From positions 124,001 to 188,000 of the forward strand of contig JADNYV010000008.1 of NCBI GenBank assembly GCA_015501055.1: DNA of 64,000 bases, read 5' to 3'. Position numbers and translations under genes: made by a program. The notes under the pieces are model-generated. The model saw only the letters and a program-made list of their open reading frames with translations. It did no database searches and was not told where the DNA came from. This document shows, piece after piece, positions 56,364 through 64,000 of this stretch. The first letter of the stretch is position 1; each line of letters opens with the position of its first letter. Source of the DNA: Mucidula mucida (lineage: Eukaryota; Basidiomycota; Agaricomycetes; Agaricales; Physalacriaceae).

Positions 56364-57848
56364 ATGTCTTCACCGAAATCCCTCTCGCTTCAAGAATTAC
56401 AGCAAATCCACGTATTTGCATGCGATATAGCGCGGAAAGCCGGCAAATATCTTCGCGAGGACCAGATCCGGAGGCAGAAAGTCTCCCTCACCACGCGCGA
56501 GAAGCTCAACTCGGTCGACCTTGTCACTGCTGCAGACGAGACTGTCGAGAAACTCATCCAGTTGGTCTGCGCTTGGTTGTGGAAGGACAGATGGACTGAT
56601 TTGTGTCCTCACTTCCAGCGATACTGTCCTGGCGGCTTATCCGGATCATGATGTATGGTATTGTGCTCTTGCCGAGCGTGTTCATGACTTTCCGTAGTTC
56701 ATTGGAGAGGAATCCTACTCTGCTGGTGAAGAGAAGAAGTTTCTCCTGAAGGATGGTCCCACCTGGTACCGGCCCATCCGCGAGACGTTCAAGGCTTGTT
56801 TACTCATCCTGTGACTTAGGATTATTGACCCCATCGACGGTACAGTCAATATGGTTCACATGTGTAAGATAACCGACGCGCCTTATTCCTCTTCGCATTA
56901 TCCTCATTCACTCTCAGTCCCAATGACCGCAGTCTCCATCGGATTCTGCATAAACTCGATACCTACGATTGGTGTCGTGTACGCGCCTTTCCTCGGCGGT
57001 CACGGTCAGTCGTTCTCATCTCTTCGTAACTCTCATCAATGTTCCATGGATAGGTACTCTCTACTCTGCGATATACCACCCGGACGGCGGTGCTTGGATG
57101 TCAGAGTTTGGCCCGGACGGGCCGTCGACGCCACTCCCCATAATCTCACCTCCCCCACCGTTACCTCAAGACGCGCCTAAAGGGTATCTACACTGAAAGC
57201 CTGCTTTTTGCGGTACTTCTAACAATTCTTAGCTGTCTATTTTTTGGCGAGTGGGGTAAAGATCGACGCGATAGCCCTCAATCAAACCTGACAAAGAAAT
57301 CTACCAACTTTATAAACATGGCGACCGAGATTGGTGGGCGGGACGGAAAGGGAGGTATGGTACACGGCATACGGAGTTTGGGGAGCTCGACGATGGATAT
57401 GGTATACATCGCGTCAGGGCAAGGAGATATCATGTTCGAAGGTACGATTTCGACAAAAAGTTTTGAAGGAGGAGACTTACTGTCTGCCATTTAGCCGGCT
57501 GTTGGGAATGGGTACGCGACAAGAATGTGACAGGCGTATCATTTATTCTTTGTAGGACGTCTGTGCAGGCATAGCTATTCTCCTTCAAACCGGAGGCATT
57601 GTTGTAGATTCAAACCCGCCTGCGGACCTAGCGGGCTCTGGTCCCATACCGATGGCGAATATTGGTGGACGCCGGTAAGTTTTCTCTTAACACATTTATT
57701 GCCACTCGTACTCAAGCGTTCTAGGTACTTGGCAATTAGAGCTTGTTCAGAAGACGCGTTGGGACGATCACCTAGAGAACAACAAGAGCGGTTAGTCAGA
57801 GAGGTATGGAGGAGGACTGAGAGGCTCAATTATGAGCGGCCGATGTAG
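56364..57848 (+). CDS. Inositol monophosphatase family enzyme
   Basis: Ten exons (56364-56560, 56619-56652, 56698-56765, 56820-56863, 56918-57004, 57054-57183, 57233-57441, 57495-57511, 57556-57674, 57725-57848) give 342 aa. It starts MSSPKSLSLQELQQIHVFAC. Metal sites: FIGEESYSAGE (the GEE motif) and WIIDPIDGTVNMVH (DPIDGTxN, motif A). Motif B near the C-terminus reads EWDVCAGIAILLQTGGIV (WDxAAG type, with Cys in place of the first Ala). These Mg-dependent, lithium-sensitive enzymes release free inositol from inositol phosphates. Insertions such as the Pro-rich STPLPIISPPPPLPQDAP make it longer than bacterial IMPases. Exon 8 has only 17 nt. All phases agree; no frame break. Confidence 0.92.
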
Positions 57849-58702
57849 AATACCTGTTTAATCTAGATTTTAATGTCACTATACCTTCGCCTAAGCCTGA
57901 AGTACTTCCATATTCCCACACCGACACCTAGCCACTGTTGCAATGCATCTGGAAAGGTCAACGCGACCGACGTCGTCATATGAATGTGGCGCATTTTCCG
58001 TCCATTCGCGCTTAGCGTGCGCGATGGAACCATAAAGACAATGACTCGGAAAGGAAGATGTTGTGCTGCCCTCTGCGGTCTTATTGGACGACGAACTCTG
58101 TTGATAGAGGATCAGGTGTCTCTCACGAGGGAACCGAGGATGGAAGGCAATAAGGATTTCCGAGTTGCAGGTGTCGTTTTTAGGCGAATTAGAGTTAGAG
58201 AATCAGATGATACCACTGATTGATGTTGCATCGAACTTGGTACGTGCAGGAGCTCGTATAAGTATACTCAACCTTACCCAGCGACTCCCACTTTGATCTA
58301 AGTAGAAACTTATTACGATGAAAGGGTTCAATCAAGGAAAGATGAAACCGAACTAGAGAGAAGGGACTGTGAGCTTGAACTGGTGCACAGCCTCTAGAGA
58401 CTCTTGGCACGACACCCCGCGTGCACAAATGATGAGGGCCAGATACATAAACCCGAAGCAGTCGTCCTCACTAAGAAAACGGAGTCCTGTTATGTTGGCA
58501 GGATCAGACACCCTATGGTAAAGCTGTACTGACGACCGAGTAGTGCTGAACCCAAAAGAACAAGACCATAGCTGCTGCTAGCAGTTAGTCTGACAAGAAT
58601 CTGAATCTGTTCAGGTTCACACGGCTTTTCCTCCGGCCATCATGATGGCTAGTGTGCCAACCAAAAGAGGTGTCCCTGGTCTGCGCTCTTTCCCAGAATA
58701 CG
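57849..58702. other. Intergenic, nothing recognised
   Basis: 854 bp between the IMPase and DUF6535 genes. A 79-codon plus frame at 57984-58223 has no motif. An alternative reading of the next gene would begin at an ATG at 58641, but it is not in phase with the intron at 58775-58826. Confidence 0.4.
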
Positions 58703-60794
58703 ATGAACAGACGACACCGACCACGAACGGAATCCGATTTTCTGCCCCCTTCGATGGCAGACAGCGATGTCCAGGTGCGTGACCGCGTCTACCCAGGAAA
58801 GCATGACTCTCAACGGCGCGTCTTAGCTCCGGGATTTTTCGAGCTCCTACTTGCTCGGGAGCCCCAGTCTCAGTCCTGGCCCGTCTCAGTCCATGGACGA
58901 CAGGTCGGTGCATCGCTCCAACAGCATGAGCGACGCAGATCCTAGTGCCTACACTAGAAGCGGGTTCTTCGTCGATCCGGACAAGAACATGACTGCTGAG
59001 CCGGAAGAAGAATCCGGATCGTTTGTGCGAAGTGAGGTATGCGTGCATGTTGCTTTTGCGTCCAGCTGAATGACTGAGTTCTCTGTAGATACCCATTCCG
59101 GTTCGTCTATGGGGCAAAGACGAACCAATGCATTATATCATTCCGAAGACTACTGATCCGTGGAAGAAATGTCGTGTTCGGACTGATAGACATGACCGCG
59201 AGCTTTATCGAGGTTGGGTTGATGATATTGACACGTTACTGGTCTTTGTACGTTTTTCTTCTCAGTCTATCTGTTCATCCTCTCACAACAACAATTAGGC
59301 TGGTTTGTTTTCAGCTATCGTAACGTCCTTCGTCGTCGAAACGTTTCAGTGGCTCCAAGAAGACCCCGGTGACACCACGGTTGCCCTGCTCCAGAAAATA
59401 TCCCAGCAGCTTGCGAACCCCAACGAAACTGCGGCAGACTTTGATGAAGAAGAGTTCTCCCCTGATCGCTACGTTGTTCGCGTCAACATCTTCTGGTTCC
59501 TCAGCTTGGCATTCAGCTTGGTAGCTGCTCTGATGGGCATCTTATGCAAACAATGGTTATACGAATTCCGACGCGATGCCGGGTTGTCTAACCAAAACAC
59601 CCTGGCGCTTCGTCATATGCGGATGCTGAGCATGGAGAAATGGCGCGTCCCGAGCATCGTTTCGTCGCTGCCACTCCTCCTTCAACTCGGCCTTATCTTC
59701 TTCTTTATTGGTCTAATGGACCTGTTATGGAACATGGACGACTTGGTGGCACTCTTATTCTCTTTGGTCATCGGAGTGAGCCTTATATTTGTGATCGCCA
59801 CGTCAGTGCTTCCGGGAGTGGTAGAACGTTGGTACCCTGACTGCCTTCCCTGTGCATATAAATCCTCGCAGGCTTGGGCATTCCATCGCATCCTACAGTG
59901 GTCCACCCAGGAGTCTTACCCTTCCACGGCCGACTGGAATGTTCTGGATCAACGACGCATGCGCCAGAAATTGGATGATTACCTGGTCGGGGCAATACGC
60001 TGGATTGATAACAAGTTCTCCAAGCAGAGCATGGTCAAGCATCTGTTCCATTGTCTCCAAGACATGAACCAGACGTAGCGTCGAGATGTGTGCGCAGCTC
60101 ACCAGAGATTGAAGCAGACGGCTCCATCGAGCGCATCCTCCTCGAGTTCCTACGAGATCATAACCTTGATGAGCGAGCCAGAAACTACTTTGTGGAGAGC
60201 TTGTTGCGCGATATCAACAAATCTGCGTCTTTCGTTGAGATATCGTCAGAACTCCTCGCTGTTCTGAAGGAACAACTCCCGCATACTAAAAGCGGATGGG
60301 AGTCATTCCCAGATGGTGAGTGAATAACACGTATAAATTTCGATTATACTCAGTATCGTCATCTAGACCTTTCACTGCAAGTCATCGATTCTCTGCGATC
60401 CTGCGTCCAGATGGACTGCATATCACCTTCCACATTACGCTCTCTATGGCAAATTAACGACGGATTCATCAAGCACGGCTCGGACAAGCTCAGACACCGA
60501 GCTTTGATCCTCCTACAGGAACTGGAGACGTGGCTAGAGAAGTCGCCGACGGACGATGAACGAGGCGCGCGCGCTTTGGCATGCGTCGAAGTCCTACTCT
60601 CCAGAAAGTACGGTAATCTGCCGCAGGACACTGCGAGGGCGTTTGCGTTGTTGGTCGAGACACTGGATGGGCATTTGAAGGTGGCTGGTATCAGGTTGGG
60701 AGAGTCGTGGCTTTCCGATGGATGGAGGAAGTTGAAGGTTGAGATTTCTGTTGCTGAACAGCCTCAGAATGCTCGGCGGTGGTCGGTTGCTTGA
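58703..60794 (+). CDS. DUF6535-domain membrane protein; one apparent -1 break
   Basis: Five exons (58703-58774, 58827-59036, 59089-59247, 59299-60315, 60367-60794) give 628 aa after one correction. The DUF6535 core covers IPKTTDPWKKCRVRTDRHDR, LYRGWVDDIDTLLVFAGLFS, AIVTSFVVETFQWLQEDPGD and VNIFWFLSLAFSLVAALMGI, followed by CKQWLYEFRRDAGLSNQNTL and two more hydrophobic helices (LLLQLGLIFFFIGLMDLLW; ALLFSLVIGVSLIFVIATSV). About four membrane spans in all. This family is expanded in mushroom genomes and has no known function. The C-terminal 250 residues are soluble and helical. The break is at AA 60059-60060, where one A restores CLQRHEPDVASRCVRSS. The start codon is uncertain; MADSDVQ (58754) is an alternative. 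Confidence 0.8.
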
Positions 60795-60997
60795 GCGACG
60801 ATACTTATACATTATCCGTAAATTATATTCCCACACATTATATATACCTTTCAGCATGCAATGATGTGGCGCACAATTATCAACCAACGCCACCACAGTG
60901 AAACGATGCACACCTAAGCTTCCGAAATTTTCAACGAGCGCGAGTAACCTTCTCGATAACTAACCACAATATTCGGTGGGATGAAAAAAAAGTGCTT

Positions 60998-61496
60998 TCA
61001 CCACGCACCGACAGCATACGCGACTTCACCAAACTCCGTGCCCTGGACCTCAACAGAAATACCCGCCAGCGCGCGCTTCAACGTCTCTTTGGAAGACGCA
61101 GATAGCATCTTATTGCTGACCTTTGCGTCGTCCGGAGACCTGAACATCGGATCAGTCAATCAGTAGACTTCCAAACAAGTGCCACACCAAGCAAAGAAAA
61201 TAAGCTTGTTGCGCTTCCCGCCGTCGTCACTCGTATACTCCAAGTCGTAAACAGCCCAGCGGCATTCCGCCTCGGGAGATCAGCAAGAAATCCGCATAGT
61301 CTGTCGTTTCGGACGTCTTGTCCACGATGATCTCGTGGACATCGTCGCTAATGCGATAGATGATGTACTTGAATCTCTTTCCCAATTTCAGAGATTGGTA
61401 TGCTTCAATGCATGCTGGGTTGACGCTGATACCAGAGGCCTGCTGTAACATATCAGCGTCGTGTAGCAATGTGTACAATGAGGTAGCACTTACCAT
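60998..61496 (-). CDS. COF1: Cofilin/ADF actin-depolymerising factor; two apparent -1 breaks
   Basis: Three exons: 61496-61494 (the ATG alone), 61439-61188 and 61139-60998. The ADF-H fold reads [89 protein letters not shown] and [20 protein letters not shown]. Cofilin severs and depolymerises ADP-actin and is essential in yeast. The start codon is separated from the rest by an intron, a known feature of fungal cofilin genes. Two breaks in exon 2 (runs 61288-61290 and 61274-61276 on the + strand) are each repaired by one base and give 133 codons including the stop. Without them the protein would be cut near residue 75. It lies 145 bp downstream of the alpha-actinin stop, in tandem. Confidence 0.9.
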
Positions 61497-61641
61497 GATA
61501 GAAATCCCGATGATTAACTGCAATGATTTTCTTCTCATAACGCACCGAGCCATTATATACTTGCAACACTACTGCGCCGCGTCGGTGTGGTTGCCCCAAT
61601 TGGTACATATTACTATTCTAAGTCTAATATACTACAAGAAA

Positions 61642-63984
61642 TTACGCAAACACATCATCAAGCCAGCGCTCGTAGTCATACTCCGCCTCTCCAACATCAT
61701 TCTGCGCACTGGGCATCACCTCGCGAAGATAGTCAATCGACTGCCCGGGGAGCTTCGCAATCCGCAGATCCAACTCTGTGACAAAAGGCTGCGTGTGGTT
61801 TTTTGAGTTTCATGTGGAGGGCGGGAATGGGAGACGTTAGTCACCTTGTCTGACGCGAGCCCTCTAAAGGCTTCGCGCAACTGCTCTGGTGAGTCTGGTC
61901 TTCCATGATATCGACCAGCAGATTGATGAACGCTTCGTAGGTTAAAGCTGAATAATCTTGTACCAGCTGGTCGTAAATGTAGTTCATGTCCTCATCCTAC
62001 GGCAAAATCGTTAACTTCGTGATTCATCAAGCGGACAATGACGTACGGAATAGACAATCCCGAGACTGGCCAACGCCGCAGTAAGCTCTGATTGACTGAG
62101 CGTGTTGGTTTCATCGCGGTCAAAGTATCTGAAAGTGCTCTCAAATTGCTCCAACTGCGCCGGAGTGACGTTTGTCATGTTGCGCGATACGACCTTGATG
62201 CATCAGGAGTGAGGCGAAGGATACAAGCACACACAAGACTTCAGCCTACCTGGTTATCGATGAACGCAAGCTTCTTTGTTATACTTTGCACCACAAGATC
62301 CAGTTCAAACTGTAGATCTTGCGTCGTGAAGACGGTGTAGTCGTTCTCTTCCACATTAGCGTTATTGCACTCTTTTTCGGCGTCGGTCACCTCCGCAGCC
62401 AGCATTTCTTTCAGCTCGGGTATTCGAGTTTGGATCTCCTTTACTTGTTGTTGCTGATCCTGCGCCACCGAGGTTAAACTCGACGCTTGTAATAAGCACA
62501 AGACACATACCTCTAGCGGACCATCAACAGCAGCCAACTCAGAGGATATTACATGCAAGCGATGCTCGAACTCGTTGGCCAGGTCGGCAAACTCTTTTCG
62601 TAGCATCTCCTTGATTCTAAGCACAGTGTCAGATGGAACACATTGCGTGCAAATCAAATAACGTACTGTCTTATTTGGGCATTTATTGACCTGGACCGTT
62701 CAGCTTCAGAGCGCAGCAATTCCGACCAAGCTTCGTCAAGATCGCCTAGCGACAAACCGTCCGGCGGTACATACTCTCTCAACCCATACGTCTTTAGCTT
62801 CGTCTGGACGTTACCGAACAGGGTTGCAATGTCCTGTTTCTCCGTCACCCACGTCCGCTTCTCTGTCGTTTTGTACATGGTGAGCTCCGCTGATTGGTTC
62901 TTAGCGTCGATATATGTGCCTGCAAATACGCTGGCTGACCACTTCGCCTGTACTTCGGAGAGGGCTTCAAGTAGCTTTGAAACAGTCAACCATGAAATGG
63001 AATATAAAGGAGTTGGTCATACCAGTCGAACGCGCCGTTCATAGTCATTACGCGATACCCAGACGGACTGCATGAGTTCTGCAAACTTTTCTACTCGTCG
63101 TGATACGGTCTCGGCCTGATCTAGTGCAAGCTAGTCAATATGACATCAGTCATATAAAACGGAGCCATACCCATCGTAGAAAAAGCGTGGAAGTAACTTG
63201 CGATGTATGTCATGACACTTCGTTCGTCAGGCTTGTTGGAGTCGCACAAATCTTCAACTTCAAGAAGTTGCTATTCAGCGAATTATAGCAATCTATTTGT
63301 TAGCTCGGCTCAAGATGCTCACTGGAATGTTAAGTGCTCGGCAGCTATCTGGAAGGCCAGGCGGGTGTTTCCATGCCTATCAGACTTGAGGGAACGCCGT
63401 CAATGTACGACATGAAGTCTGACAAAGGAATTTACTTTGTTCAGTTTATCGTAGTCCAACAAGTCTGGACGATGACAATGAATGAGGGCACATCTGCAAC
63501 GAGTATGAGTAGGACGTCGTAGAACGCCAGAACACGAACAATGCGAGGCCATCCGACCAGCTGAGAGAGAAATCTTGTACATTCACGTCCTTGTATGGCT
63601 CGGTCTTGCGTTGGCACCAAAGCAAGAGACCCTCTTTGGCGGAAAGACCTTCTTCGCTAGACACACAAGTGTCAATGATAATTGTTTGGAAAGCCAGAGC
63701 CCCAACCTGATATCTGCGATGGTGAATCGCAGAATAAGGGTCCAAATCATTCCAAGGATGAGTTTGAGGTTTCCGTCAATGATGTCTGGTGCAACGTCAG
63801 CCTAGAGGGCACAAAATTGGACATACCTTCGGGGCCAATATTAGTGAGCTTGACGCCTCGGGACGTGATGAACTCCAAGGCTTTGTTGACGTTTTCTGCC
63901 TTTTGAATGCGCATTCGTGGGTTTTTGTTATATCGCCCGAGAGAAACATCGCCTGTTCATAGATGAGTAGTGATTATGAATGAT
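61642..63984 (-). CDS. Alpha-actinin, 3' part (CH2 domain, spectrin-like repeats, EF hands); at least two apparent -1 breaks
   Basis: The gene enters from beyond the right edge and ends at 61642. In order: end of CH1/start of CH2 with [20 protein letters not shown] and [19 protein letters not shown]2 with [19 protein letters not shown] and [20 protein letters not shown], then [11 protein letters not shown]; a spectrin-repeat rod from [20 protein letters not shown] to [20 protein letters not shown]; then the EF-hand region with [20 protein letters not shown] and a C-terminal [12 protein letters not shown]...[10 protein letters not shown]. It cross-links actin filaments, for example at the contractile ring. 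Only about two rod repeats are present, typical of fungi. Single-base losses near 63330-63331 and 61898-61899 are repaired by one base each; the join before HGNTRLAFQ near 63367 is also uncertain. Confidence 0.88.
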
Positions 63985-64000
63985 TGGGCAGTGTACAGTA

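Noticed and set aside
58617..59117. 166-codon minus frame at the 5' end of the DUF6535 gene
   Set aside because: Overlaps spliced exons of the plus gene; no motif.
1..63984. CRISPR array, operons or ribosome-binding sites
   Set aside because: The sequence is eukaryotic nuclear DNA with spliceosomal introns; no regularly spaced repeats were seen.

Overview
This window is nuclear DNA from a filamentous basidiomycete, most likely an agaricomycete. Genes are dense, on both strands, and cut by many GT-AG introns of about 45-60 bp. Several families are typical of mushrooms: DUF6535 membrane proteins, F-box/LRR proteins, AIF2/FSP1-like oxidoreductases and a secreted M43 protease. No tRNA, rRNA or CRISPR array was found. 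Gene models were built by hand from reading frames, splice sites and recognised family motifs. For most genes the exon lengths sum to a multiple of three.

Layout. 1-21 kb holds housekeeping genes: the 5' part of the helicase CHL1 (-), SDHAF4 (+), a large Ser/Pro-rich disordered protein (+), a Lys/Ala-rich protein (+), a histone-fold protein like Dpb3/POLE4 (+), a SET3-like PHD/SET protein (+), a single-pass membrane protein (-), the mRNA 5'-triphosphatase CET1 (+), a Rad60/NIP45-like SUMO-like protein (-) and a PAXBP1/GCFC spliceosome factor (+). 21-37 kb is an accessory, lipid/redox-flavoured stretch. It has four AIF2/FSP1-like FAD oxidoreductases (two +, two -), a 1.8-kb hAT transposon insertion carrying a second nested hAT element, an SDR, the delta-9 desaturase OLE1, a small unrecognised membrane protein and a GH16 glucanase. 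37-64 kb has severin, two F-box genes, ARPC1, DAD3, an M43 metalloprotease, VDAC, a bestrophin-like channel, an MFS transporter, a snurportin, an inositol monophosphatase, a DUF6535 protein, cofilin and the 3' part of alpha-actinin.

How the genes relate. Severin, ARPC1, cofilin and alpha-actinin all act on actin filaments and lie within 27 kb. The four AIF2-like genes flank the SDR and the desaturase. Several gene pairs are divergent from promoters of only 83-142 bp.

The most striking property is at base level. At least 19 conserved reading frames break by exactly one missing base, almost always in a short homopolymer, and restoring that base recovers the family sequence and the frame. This suggests consensus-sequence errors rather than decay. 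It should be tested before any of these genes is called a pseudogene. The best candidates for unusual biology are the four-copy AIF2/FSP1-like array with radical intron turnover in one copy, and the nested hAT insertion with two perfect 8-bp target-site duplications.
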